Part shown: piece after piece, positions 56,301 through 64,000 of the stretch | How the letters are laid out: each line of letters opens with the position of its first letter | How positions within the stretch are numbered: position 1 is the first letter of the stretch | Source: Lonicera japonica | Lineage: Eukaryota > Streptophyta > Magnoliopsida > Dipsacales > Caprifoliaceae | DNA: 64,000 bases | Direction of reading: 5' to 3' | Assembly (NCBI GenBank): GCA_021464415.1 | Contig: CM038468.1 | Coordinates: 34,584,969-34,648,968, forward strand | Translations under genes and position numbers: made by a program | Notes under the pieces: model-generated | What the model was told of the DNA's origin: nothing | Databases searched by the model: none | Seen by the model: the letters and a program-made list of their open reading frames with translations, nothing else

Positions 56301-56524
56301 TTGTTCAAGGCAAAGTCTTCTGAAAATTTAGATCTAAAAGGGAGCACAATGCAAGTGTTCCAAATATTATCTTCCGCTTGGTTAGTATCTGTAGATGCTA
56401 ATTTGCTGAACATGTGAATATCACATGGAGGTACCACTGTTGGCAAAACAAATCCGATTTGGCCCTCGGTTATATCGAACTTGATGTGAAACCCATTGGA
56501 ATGAATTTCTGGAGCATCAGAGAC
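46287..56524 (-). CDS. NOV: NO VEIN-like protein, copy B: central and C-terminal exons (5' end outside window)
   Basis: Six minus-strand exons are 56524-54305, 53421-53309, 53156-52757, 52311-52000, 51532-51275 and 47366-46287. Lengths 2220, 113, 400, 312, 258 and 1080 keep phase through to the stop, and all introns are GT-AG. About 1,460 residues are visible, with no internal stop. They include the region after the ATP-binding lobe of the histidine-kinase-like fold ([26 protein letters not shown]), a long helical middle, and the C-terminal DUF3883 domain ([27 protein letters not shown]). NOV acts in the nucleus in auxin-dependent vascular patterning. The start and ATP-binding exons would lie beyond base 64000, past at least 7.5 kb of transposon-filled intron. 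The visible part looks intact. Confidence 0.9.
47372..47901 (-). other. NOV-B intron, proximal part
   Basis: AT-rich intron sequence between the last exon and the composite LINE. No feature was recognised. Confidence 0.6.
48776..49533 (+). pseudogene. LINE ORF1-like (DUF4283-type) sequence
   Basis: The first open part (133 codons, to 49177) contains [11 protein letters not shown] and [25 protein letters not shown] sequence. After frame changes come [29 protein letters not shown], then [20 protein letters not shown] and FSARIKAKG...GFIPDEI. This order (VxLxxW, GGWIEVxxLPxxxW, IGxxCGG, ARIxVKG, GFIP) is typical of plant LINE ORF1 proteins that bind RNA. It is truncated by the copia fragment. 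Confidence 0.75.
49534..49990 (-). mobile_element. Copia-A-family fragment: RNase H end plus 3' LTR
   Basis: The minus strand encodes [59 protein letters not shown] and a terminal DLYAPA (49985-49698), then the polypurine tract (TTGAGGGGGAG) and an LTR starting TGTTAAGATT (49690). The protein is close to the copia-A 3' end at 18848-19560. The LTR (to about 49534) shares the TCTTGTATATA and ATTCTCACA parts. The rest of the element is absent. Confidence 0.83.
50007..50349 (+). pseudogene. LINE ORF2 C terminus and 3' UTR
   Basis: The piece encodes [24 protein letters not shown], then [32 protein letters not shown] and a stop at 50211-50213. It closely resembles the LINE end at 60177-60362. The 3' UTR contains TGTATTTTTTATTGCC and TATAAATATAAGCAATTTG and ends CCGATAAAAAAAAA. 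Confidence 0.82.
50361..51274 (-). other. NOV-B intron, distal part
   Basis: No gene. At 50500-50625 imperfect repeats of TGACATGCACTTACTTGC-like phrases occur in a short cluster. They are not assignable to a known element. Confidence 0.55.
51275..51532 (-). CDS. NOV: NOV-B exon ([15 protein letters not shown]...CSSLLQ)
   Basis: 86 codons, phase 0 on both sides. The acceptor TTTTTTGTTGCAG precedes GTAACAACTCGG, and the donor is CAG|GTATGT (51274-51269). It encodes the conserved [24 protein letters not shown] and [21 protein letters not shown]. It joins SE of the preceding exon and [11 protein letters not shown] of the last exon, a 3.9-kb intron apart. Confidence 0.9.
52000..52311 (-). CDS. 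NOV: NOV-B exon ([15 protein letters not shown]...IPALSE)
   Basis: 104 codons, phase 0. The acceptor is CTCAAAG before GTGTTCCAAG, and the donor is GAG|GTAAGC (51999-51994). It contains [33 protein letters not shown], one of the most conserved NOV segments, and ends [11 protein letters not shown]. Both splice sites are unambiguous by phase and conservation. Confidence 0.9.
52757..53156 (-). CDS. NOV: NOV-B exon ([10 protein letters not shown]...LPSQAAKM)
   Basis: 400 bases. The first base completes the split Ser codon from the preceding exon. The acceptor is TCTCATTTCAG and the donor ATG|GTAAGG (52756-52751). The protein has [44 protein letters not shown] and the [11 protein letters not shown] segment. 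The reading frame is open throughout. Confidence 0.9.
53309..53421 (-). CDS. NOV: NOV-B short exon ([13 protein letters not shown]...FEMPFKA)
   Basis: 113 bases between the acceptor TTTTTAAACAG and the donor AG|GTATCG (53308-53303). It encodes [28 protein letters not shown] and ends two bases into a Ser codon. It joins AVPK of the previous exon to SISQMAKF of the next. Confidence 0.88.
53422..54304 (-). other. NOV-B intron, no feature seen
   Basis: An 883-base GT-AG intron. A plus-strand open run at 53812-54126 has no recognisable domain. A T run at 53702-53711 is present without other retroposon marks. Confidence 0.65.
54305..56524 (-). CDS. NOV: NOV-B large exon (740 codons, HATPase-associated region)
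   Basis: The acceptor TCTTTTAG precedes GTCTCTGATGCTCC ([19 protein letters not shown]), and the donor is AAG|GTCAGT (54304-54299). Key segments are [41 protein letters not shown] and [38 protein letters not shown]. They are followed by a long region with [12 protein letters not shown] and [21 protein letters not shown]. This matches the large central exon of plant NOV, downstream of the ATP-binding N-box lobe, which must be on an exon outside the window. There are no stops or frame changes. Confidence 0.92.
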
Positions 56525-57139
56525 CTAAAAGATGACCATACAGGTATCAGGAAAACTGACTAATGATAGAATGCAATTACAGTAATAGCTTATTTCCATA
56601 TTGAAATTACATCAGCAGATGCACCCCATACACACCAGTGAATGCCACAGTTGACATAATCAAGAACAAAATATGAGTCATGTAACAGAAACCAAAATTA
56701 CTCGCAATCGAGCAGGGGTGTCCTTTCATATGAGAAATTTTTAGTCATGGGATTTCAAGAAGTCAATGACTGTAAATGAAGTTGTTCTACTTGAAAAATT
56801 CCAGGATTTTTAAATCCCATGAAAAAATGAATGGCCACAATTGTAGGTAGACAATGGATATTTTTCTACTACTACTCTTTTATGGTTCCTCTGACCATCT
56901 ACCTTCTTGGAATCGACACTGCCTTTTTCTATCTTTATATTTCCTGCTTTTTTAACCCATATTGATCCATTTTTTTCCTTCTTATATCTTTGTTTTTGTA
57001 TCAAATGTTTCAACAAGGTTCACAATTTTGATTTAGAAGTTTTCAAATCACAATTTGACAAGTATGCTTTACCCACAGAGAGCTAAGTAAAAGATCTCAA
57101 TACATTGGACTATCTCTGTTTCCAAACAACACATATTTC
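56525..57139 (-). other. NOV-B intron sequence, no feature seen
   Basis: Intron DNA between the large exon and the LINE at 57140. No earlier NOV exon was recognised here. Confidence 0.65.
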
Positions 57140-57249
57140 TTTTTTTTTGATAAGAAACGAAAGATTTTATTGCTAGACAAAGAAAGTTACATCAAAGGAA
57201 GCAATAAAGATAGCAGTGGATGAGAAAACCACTACAGAAATGTTACAAC

Positions 57250-59890
57250 TCAACCCAAAACAACAAGAATAAACCAATCAGGCCAAAAAACTACAACAAT
57301 CCAAATCAATAAAAGCCTATCAGTACTATCAAATAAATTAGCAGCCCTAGCCCAAAGACCAATCAGGAATCTCAAGTGATCCCACAAGCTAGATACCGAT
57401 CTATAACAATCTTCAAAAACTCTCTTGTTTCTCTCTAGCCATATTGCCCATGCTGCTGCCATCACTGACACCTTCCACAGGTTCCCAGCTTTTGCACTGC
57501 TAAAGCTCCATTCCAACCCAATCAAATCTACCCATTTCTTAGGGACAACCCCTATCAACCCAAATGCCTTGAACAACCTAGCCCAGATTCCCCATACGTA
57601 GTTACAATGGAGTAGAATGTGATCAATCCCTTCGAAACCTTTTTTACACAAAATACACCAAGACGGAGATAAACACATGGATGGCCTCCTCTCTTGAATA
57701 ATGTCACAAGTGTTCACTCTTCCTCTTAATACGAGCCAAGCAAAGACCTTAACCTTGGAAGGGACTTTTCCTTTCCAAATGAAGTTATATTGCTGTGGAG
57801 TGATTGATTGCCATGAATGAGATAGTGTTTCAAAAAAGGATTTACAAGAGAATTCACCAGAAGTGTGAGCAACCCATACCCGTTTATCCAATGAATTTTG
57901 GTTTAGATTTAAGCCATAAGTCAAACCTAATAGGGAAACATACTCATCGACCTCCCTATCAAGGAAGAACCTACGAAATGAGAGGTTGCACGAATACTCT
58001 AAATGGGATGACAATGAGATTACCGAATGAATGGTAGCATTTTGATCACAAGAAATCCTATATAGTCTAGGGAAACTGATTTTGAGTGGGCTATCCCCTG
58101 CCCATGAATCCTCCCAAAAGCGGATTCTCTCCCCATTTCCCGCAACCAATTTAATATGTTGCTCAAAGTCACTCCACACCCTTGAAATAGACTTCCAAGG
58201 AGCACGAAGGGAGCCATTAATGTCATGTGAAGAGTCCCACCCATTCGGATGAGAGCCATACTTACTTGGTATAATCGCATGCCAAAGTGAATTACTTTCA
58301 AGTGGGAACCGCCAAAGCCATTTACCTAGCAATGCCTTATTTCTTTTAATTAAGTTTCCCACGCCAAGCCCCCCATCTATCTTAGATCTCGAAACAACCT
58401 CCCAATTCACAAGATGATCTTTTTTTCCTTCCCCTCTTCCTCCCCAAAGGAAGTCCCTCATTAACTTTTCCAAAGTTGATGCTACTTTTTGGGGAATTTT
58501 GAAAATAGAAAGGTAGTAAATTGGAATACTCCCCAAAACCGATTGAAGCAAAGTTAATCTTCCCCCCTTTGAAAGGCATCCTTTATGCCACCCATCAACT
58601 CTTTTTGAGACTCGTTCTATAACCGGGTTCCAAAACTCAATGCTATTGGGATTACCACCTAATGGTAAACCCAAATAGCTAAGCGGCCATTCCCCACACC
58701 CGCACCCAAGCGTATTTGCAATTCCGGACAGCTGTGATGGGGCTAAATTCAGTCCCACCACTATGCTTTTTCCCATGTTGATTTTTAGACCCGATACCAA
58801 TGAGAATACGTTAAGCACCCCAGCCAAATTATCAGCCACAAGACTATCATTTGGAATAAAGAAGATGCTATCATCAGCAAATTGCAAATGAGAAATTTCA
58901 GTTTTATTACGCCCAATTTCAAAACCCCTAACAACCTTCTTCTCACATGCTCTTTTCATTAACCTACTTGTTGAAGAGTATGATATACATTGTTGGCCCA
59001 CTATTTAACAGCTTAAGCTTTTGGGTGAGATGGTTACTAACATGGTATCAGAGCTCAGATTCTGCAAGGTCTCGGGTTCAAATCCTCCCGCTTGCATTTG
59101 TTTCCCTCTTTGTATTTGTGCAGTATGCATGTTGTTGTTTGTGCACAAAGTGCACCTTTGGTTTGGCCGGTTTGGCCTTTGGTTTCGTTTGTCTATCCAC
59201 GTGCGAGTGGCTCGCACGTGAGGAGGAGTGTTGAAGAGTATGATATACATTGTTGGCCCACTATTTAACAGCTTAAGCTTTTGGGTGAGATGGTTACTAA
59301 CACTACTTAAGACATCCGCCACTAATATGAAAAGAAAAGGGGATAGTGGATCCCCTTGACGTAGCCCCCTCGAAGCCCCAAAAAGCCCACTTGGTTTCCC
59401 GTTAATCATAACCGAGAAATTAACCGAAGAGAGACACCCTCTAATCCAACTTCTCCATCTTCTCCCAAACCCTTATTTATCCAAAACGAAATCCAGAAAA
59501 TCCCAATTAATGTGGTCATACGCCTTTTCAAAGTCTATTTTGAACACCACACCCTCTCTCTTATTTACCCTATAGTCCTCCACTACCTCATTGGCGATAA
59601 GCACTAAATCGAGTATTTGCCTCCCATGTACAAACGCACCTTGAGACAAATCAATTGTTTCCCCCAAAACCCTCTTCAATCTCAAAGAAAGTACTTTTGC
59701 CAATACCTTGTACAAGGAAGTAACAAGGCTAATTGGTCTAAAATCCTTAATTGAGATTGAATTCAACTTCTTAGGAATAAGACAAATGAAAGTGGCATTA
59801 GTTTTAATATTCACCACACCATTCTCATGAAACTCCCGGAATACACCCATAATATCTCTTTTGATGACCTCCCATCCGGCTTGTAAAGAA
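57250..59890 (-). pseudogene. LINE-D ORF2 (RT and zf-RVT), interrupted
   Basis: The same frame runs from 59890 through one TAA (59472-59470, where related LINEs have Lys in LDKKGFGRRW) and the miniature LTR insert, then on to a stop at 57250. The uninterrupted C-terminal stretch of 583 codons covers RT motifs from FADD onward, WEVVSRSKIDGGLGVG, RIRFWEDSWAG, VPSKVKVFAW and the Cys/His zinc-binding SPSWCILCKKG...HILLHC. An active element would prime reverse transcription at the nicked target. This copy is disabled. Confidence 0.9.
58969..59302 (+). mobile_element. Miniature LTR retrotransposon (TRIM/SMART-like), 334 bases
   Basis: Two 74-base LTRs (58969-59042 and 59229-59302) appear identical, start TGTTGAAGAG and end ACTAACA. 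A perfect target duplication CTACT lies at 58964-58968 and 59303-59307. TGGTATCAGAGC directly after the first LTR (59043) is the initiator-tRNA primer site, and TGAGGAGGAG before the second is the polypurine tract. The 186-base interior codes for nothing and holds GGTTCAAATCC and a perfect inverted repeat CACGTGCGAG/CTCGCACGTG (59198-59220). It must be mobilised by another element's proteins. Confidence 0.93.
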
Positions 59891-59894
59891 GCCA

Positions 59895-60572
59895 TTTTTT
59901 TTTTGATCAGAAACAAAGCTTATATAGATTGATAAAATCAGATACAAGCAAAGATACCGGAAGCGGATGAGAATTCCACTACCAAGCACCCCAAAAAACA
60001 AAAACAAGAGAACAAAAAAGAACATCTCCATCCTCAATTACAAAACAGACAAAGACCCTACTACAAATCAGAACTAATTCCATGCCCAAAAAGAGTAGGC
60101 AGTAGCCCCAACAACAACAATCAAACTTGAAGACACTAGGCAAACCTCTAAGGCCTAAAAAGGCTACTAAATAAGTCTACTGCATAGCCACTCCCCAATC
60201 CCTAGCAATCTCTGATATAGTCCAGATACCAAAATTCTTGGAAGAAAAAGCCCAAAGTGAAGCTAGATTCTTGATTCTGTCCCAAGTCTTTTCTAATTCT
60301 TCTTCAGTTTCTTCAAAAATTCTCTTATTTCTCTCTCTCCATATACACCACATCACAGCCATGCAACTACACCTCTATAATGTTTTGCTTCTCTTTTTAT
60401 CACCTATGAAGAACCACCTTATAGTAAGCAATTCATACCAAGAACCCGGAAAAACTGCAATCAAGTTGAACTCCTTTCGGACCTTATTCCATATTTCTTT
60501 AGCAAAAGAGCAGTGTAATAACAGATGATCAATGTTCTCTCTGTCCCGCTTGCACAACACACACCATGAAGG
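59895..60572 (-). mobile_element. Second LINE (LINE-E) inserted in LINE-D, cut by copia C2
   Basis: The tail is the T run at 59895-59904 followed by GATCAGAAAC. The minus strand encodes the ORF2 end: PSWCVLCKRDRENIDHLLLHC (60571-60509), a middle part with a frame change, and MAVMWCIWRERNKRIFEETEE...IARDWGVAMQ ending at 60177. The frame is broken at its right end by the copia C2 LTR, inside the zinc-binding motif. The remainder would lie beyond base 64000. The sequence is close to the LINE end at 50007. Confidence 0.87.
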
Positions 60573-60573
60573 A

Positions 60574-60750
60574 TATTGATAATTCAGTATTATTTATTTT
60601 AGTTATTTATGTTATTTTATTTGTGGGTAGAATCCCACCTTGATAGGGACTCTAGGTTGATTAGGAGTTGTGTTTATTTCCTATATAAGGTGCGTTGTTC
60701 TCTTTGTTTATTATGATGGAATAAGAATAATAGTTCTCTCTAAATTCTAT
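60574..60750 (+). repeat. 5' LTR of copia copy C2
   Basis: About 177 bases resembling the 3' LTR of copy C1 (2719-2886), followed by the primer site TGGTATCAGAGG at 60752. It interrupts LINE-E within the codons for SPSWC. The exact right boundary is uncertain by a few bases. Confidence 0.82.
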
Positions 60751-60763
60751 ATGGTATCAGAGG

Positions 60764-61369
60764 TAGGTTAGGAACTCCATATGCCGCCTAGGTACAACTA
60801 AAACCCTAGGTCCGATTAAAACCCTACCAACGCCTAAAACCCTAGCTGCCGCCACTGTTTTTGCTCACTGCCGTGCGTAATAGGTGAGACTTCCCGGAAT
60901 CAACCACGCAGGAGTGGTCGGAATAACCAGACGAGCCGAACCCCGAAAGCCACGCCGGAAACCGACGGCTCACGCGCCCTCACGCGCCACCGTCCCTCTG
61001 CGCGTGGATCTCACGCGCCGTCAGTCTCCGCCGCGCGTGGAGGCGCGTGAATGCTCCGATTGCTGCCAAATTTTCCAGGTTCAATCGTCCCACTGTTCCG
61101 CTGCTTATTATGGTACTGTTTTGGTCCTGTGGTACTGTTTTGTCATAGTTTTGTGGTACTGTTCCGGTTTGGTACTATTCACTTGGTATAAGGACTGTTC
61201 AATTGGTAATGTTTTGGTACTATTCAGATGATTGGTTGGTTTGGCTAGTGTTTTAGTGTTAGTTGCACCAGATTTAGTGTAACGGGCTAGTTTGATTTCT
61301 TGCGGTGTTCTTGTTCAGATTTGGTTTTATTTAGTCCTGAGTTTGTTTAGTTGTGGATCCTCTGGCAAT
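60764..61369 (+). other. Copia C2 leader, GC-rich with CACGCGCC repeats
   Basis: The untranslated leader holds AACCCTAG repeats, then a GC-rich block (60950-61050) with repeated CTCACGCGCC and the inverted GCGCGTGGA, then TGGTACTGTT repeats (61110-61220). No ORF is convincing: the 115-codon open run at 60884 is the compositional by-product of this block. Confidence 0.6.
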
Positions 61370-64000
61370 ATGAATTATAAACTTGCTATGGTGGGTGAGA
61401 ATCCGGTAGCGAATATCAGTCACAAGTTGAACGGAAGAAACTATCTCGCATGGGCACAATCAATGAGGTTGTTTATTTACGGCAAAAGAAAATTAGGTTA
61501 CGTGAATGATAGTGCCCGTCACAAGAAGAAGGTTCAGCGATTTCGTGTGTTGGTCTTCTTGGCTGGACTAAACAAGGACCTAGACAAAGTTTGGGGTCGC
61601 ATTTTAGGCCGTATACCCTTGCCCACTATCAGAGAGGTATTTTCTGAGGTATATGCTGATTCAGAGCAACAGTCTTCCTCAGAACCACTTCCATTCACAA
61701 AGGAACAAATAGAGCATCTGTGTAAAATGGTTCAAAATCATTCCTTAGGAAACTCTGACTCCTCATGTTCCATAGCTCAGTCAGGTAATACGTTTACAGC
61801 TACGATTGCCTGCATCAAATCCCATAGCAACTGGATATTAGATTCAGGGGCTACTGACCACATGACTGGTAATTCGGAATTTTTTTCTTCATATACTCCG
61901 TGTGCAGGGAATCAAAAGGTTAAAATTGCTGATGGTTCTTTTGCTGCGGTTGCTGGCAAAGGAACCATAATCGTCTCACCGTCTCTCACTCTTAAAGATG
62001 TCTTACATGTCCCTAATCTATCGTATAATCTTATATCTGTCAGCAAATTAGCTCTTGATCTCAATTGTCAAGTTAACTTTCGGTCTTCTCATTGTGAATT
62101 TCAGGATTCAAATTCAGGGAAGACAATTGGGGTTGCTAAACAGGATGGGGGTCTTTACTTCCTCAATAATGGGTCTACCTCTGGAAGGCAAGACCGACAA
62201 ACTTGTTTTAATTCTATTTCTGTTTCTAGTGATAGTCAGATTTTGTTATGGCATTATAGGTTAGGACATCCAAACTTTCAGTATTTAAAGCATTTGTTTC
62301 CCAAGTTATTAATGAATAAAAATTTGCTTAAATTTCGATGTGAATCTTGTGAATTAGCAAAACATCAACGAACGGTTTTTCTGTCTCAACCATATAAGAA
62401 ATCGCAACCATTCACCTTGATTCACAGTGATGTTTGGGGTCCCTCTAGAGTGCCCACTTGGTCTGGCAAACGTTGGTTTGTGACTTTCATTGATGACCAC
62501 ACTAGAGTATGTTGGGTCTTTCTTTTAAAAGAAAAATCCGAAGTTGGGAGTGTGTTTCAAAACTTTTACACCATGATACACACACAGTTTCAAACCAAAA
62601 TTCAAATTTTTCGGAGTGATAATGGGAAGGAATTTTTTAATAAGATGTTAGGGGATTTTTTCGTCAAAAATGGGATAATTCATCAAAGTTCTTGTAATTA
62701 TACTCCTCAACAGAATGGAGTTGCCGAAAGGAAAAATAGACATCTACTTGAAGTTGCTCGTGCTTTAATTTTTCAAACTAAAGTTCCAAAATACCTTTGG
62801 GGAGATGCTATTTTGACTGCTATTTACCTTATTAATCGGCTTCCAACACGAACTTTGAAATTTAAAGCCCCTATCAAATTGCTTTCTGATCTATTTCCCA
62901 ACACTCGGTTATTAGGGGATATTCCCTTAAAAATATTTGGAAGTGTTGCCTTTGTTCATAATCATGACCCCAAAAATTCTAAACTTGATCCAAAGGCACA
63001 CAAATGTATTTTTGTAGGCTATCCTACAACACAAAAAGGGTATAAATGTTTTGACCCGATTTCCAAGAAATTATACATTTCAATGGATGTTACCTTCTTC
63101 GAGGGACAATCCTATTACAACTCCCATCTTCAGGGGGAGAGCACGAGTGAAGATGGTGGTTGCGTTTTTGATAATTCAGTTGTTGATGTTTTGTATGAAC
63201 AAGTACCAAATTATTTTAACACACAATCTGGGAAAACAAATGAATTAAATATTGAAGATACTTGTGTTGGTAATGGTGAACAACCAGGGTTAGTGTCATT
63301 CCAAAATCTGATTACCGATGGACCAGAGATGTGTGCAAAACGGTATAAAGGTCTTGTTTATTCTAGAAAAAATCCAGAACGAGGAAGGAAAGAAACCATT
63401 CCTCTGCAACCCCAAGAATCCAACCTGGAGGTGGATCATGATACTCAAGATGACTCTTCCGAGATACCTGAAGGTAGTTCTCAAGCTAATATCGAGTCAA
63501 CTCAGTCTGATCAACTTGATCTCCCTATTGCTCTGAGAAAAGGAGTCAGAGCGTGTACGAAATCTCCCAAATATCCCATTTCGAACTTTGTGTCATATAA
63601 AAATATCTCACCCTCCTATTCTGCATTTATCTCTCGTGTGTCGAATATGGTTATTCCTAATAATGTTCAGGATGCTCTAAATGTTCCGGAGTGGAGAGAA
63701 GCGGTGTATGAGGAGATGAGAGCGCTGGAGAAGAATGCTACTTGGGAGAAAGTAAAACTTCCAGAAGGAAAGACAGTTGTTGGTTGTAAATGGGTATTCA
63801 ATGTGAAGTATAACTCAGATGGGTCAGTGGAACGGTACAAGGCTCGTCTGGTGGCTAAAGGCTTCACTCAAACGTATGGAGTCGACTACTCCGAAACATT
63901 TTCTCCCGTGGCAAAATTAAATACAGTTCGAGTTCTCTTATCAGTTGCAGCTAACTTGGACTGGCCTCTGAATCAGTTAGATGTGAAGAATGCCTTCTTG
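61370..64000 (+). CDS. Copia C2 gag-pol, open to the window end, with reduced gag
   Basis: From the ATG at 61370 one frame runs 877 codons to base 64000 without a stop. It opens with a gag N terminus ([22 protein letters not shown]). It then jumps to [16 protein letters not shown] and [15 protein letters not shown], so a central gag block is missing. The CCHC knuckle expected before [16 protein letters not shown] is absent. Next come protease ([14 protein letters not shown]), pre-integrase ([20 protein letters not shown]), integrase ([21 protein letters not shown]) and the start of RT ([18 protein letters not shown]). Both deletions keep the frame. It may be a recent non-autonomous copy, and the downstream half is not visible. 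Confidence 0.9.
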   Translation, partial: MNYKLAMVGENPVANISHKLNGRNYLAWAQSMRLFIYGKRKLGYVNDSARHKKKVQRFRVLVFLAGLNKDLDKVWGRILGRIPLPTIREVFSEVYADSEQQSSSEPLPFTKEQIEHLCKMVQNHSLGNSDSSCSIAQSGNTFTATIACIKSHSNWILDSGATDHMTGNSEFFSSYTPCAGNQKVKIADGSFAAVAGKGTIIVSPSLTLKDVLHVPNLSYNLISVSKLALDLNCQVNFRSSHCEFQDSNSGKTIGVAKQDGGLYFLNNGSTSGRQDRQTCFNSISVSSDSQILLWHYRLGHPNFQYLKHLFPKLLMNKNLLKFRCESCELAKHQRTVFLSQPYKKSQPFTLIHSDVWGPSRVPTWSGKRWFVTFIDDHTRVCWVFLLKEKSEVGSVFQNFYTMIHTQFQTKIQIFRSDNGKEFFNKMLGDFFVKNGIIHQSSCNYTPQQNGVAERKNRHLLEVARALIFQTKVPKYLWGDAILTAIYLINRLPTRTLKFKAPIKLLSDLFPNTRLLGDIPLKIFGSVAFVHNHDPKNSKLDPKAHKCIFVGYPTTQKGYKCFDPISKKLYISMDVTFFEGQSYYNSHLQGESTSEDGGCVFDNSVVDVLYEQVPNYFNTQSGKTNELNIEDTCVGNGEQPGLVSFQNLITDGPEMCAKRYKGLVYSRKNPERGRKETIPLQPQESNLEVDHDTQDDSSEIPEGSSQANIESTQSDQLDLPIALRKGVRACTKSPKYPISNFVSYKNISPSYSAFISRVSNMVIPNNVQDALNVPEWREAVYEEMRALEKNATWEKVKLPEGKTVVGCKWVFNVKYNSDGSVERYKARLVAKGFTQTYGVDYSETFSPVAKLNTVRVLLSVAANLDWPLNQLDVKNAFL

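Larger units (their letters stand above)
57140..59894 (-). mobile_element. L1-type LINE (LINE-D) with most of the RT domain
   Basis: The tail is the T run at 57140-57148 followed by GATAAGAAAC. ORF2 is readable on the minus strand from about 59890 to 57250: [66 protein letters not shown], the catalytic FADDSIFF and PLSYLGLPLGGNP. They are followed by WHKGCLSKGGRL and the zf-RVT end. It contains one nonsense codon (59470-59472) and the 334-base miniature LTR insert, otherwise a long intact frame. The upstream endonuclease part is cut off by LINE-E. It lies in the 5' intron of NOV-B in the same orientation as the gene. Confidence 0.9.

Noticed and set aside
1..56524. Single NOV gene spanning both halves in the order seen
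   Set aside because: On the minus strand the C-terminal part (56.5-46.3 kb) comes before the N-terminal part (25.4-4.1 kb), so one colinear gene is impossible. Two genes or a rearrangement is required.
60884..61231. 115-codon open frame in the copia C2 leader
   Set aside because: It lies between the primer site and the gag start and reflects the GC-rich leader. There is no family similarity.

Overview
This is plant nuclear DNA from a dicot-like genome. It is AT-rich and intron-containing, and full of Ty1/copia, L1-type LINE, Mutator-like (MULE), hAT and Tourist-like repeats. The species cannot be named from the sequence. The only host protein-coding genes I can support are two partial copies of NO VEIN (NOV), a large plant nuclear protein with a histidine-kinase-like ATPase region and a C-terminal DUF3883 domain, needed for vascular patterning in Arabidopsis. 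Both copies lie on the minus strand.

NOV-A (25424 down to 4068) shows exons 1-5, the N-terminal ~436 codons, with consensus splice sites and matching phases. Its later exons would lie left of base 1. NOV-B (56524 down to 46287) shows six exons covering the central and C-terminal ~1,460 residues, all in phase and ending at a normal C terminus. Its first exons would lie right of base 64000. The simplest reading is two head-to-tail paralogues, each cut by a window edge. A ~108-base broken NOV exon fragment at 36.7 kb lies between them.

Layout: 1-2.9 kb is the 3' part of a copia element (C1). 2.9-25.4 kb is NOV-A, whose intron 3 grew to 14.4 kb by nesting: an L1 LINE (8251-20581, 19-base target duplication) holds copia-A (9053-19751). 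Copia-A holds copia-B (12407-18544), which holds a 1.37-kb palindromic MULE (14463-15834). A small LINE also sits in the 3' part of copia-A. Other NOV-A introns carry a hAT MITE, a 677-base MULE-type element and short LINE tails. 25.4-46.3 kb has no intact gene: a 2.05-kb solo LTR, an array of miniature LTR units, a foldback element, a ~330-base repeat family with a Tourist-type MITE, and a 3.56-kb MULE with a transposase tail, a broken GRF zinc finger and a solo LTR. 46.3-56.5 kb is NOV-B with a composite LINE in one intron. 57.1-64 kb is LINE on LINE, with a 334-base miniature LTR element, then a second copia copy (C2) whose frame is open from 61370 to the window end.

I found no unknown protein system. 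The most unusual signals are the 334-base LTR element with identical 74-base LTRs and a hairpin before its polypurine tract, a related unit spliced into the leader of copia-A, and a leader sequence shared between copia-B and a LINE-type insertion. Target duplications and splice junctions were read directly. Identities are estimates by eye, and family names come from motif recognition without a database search.
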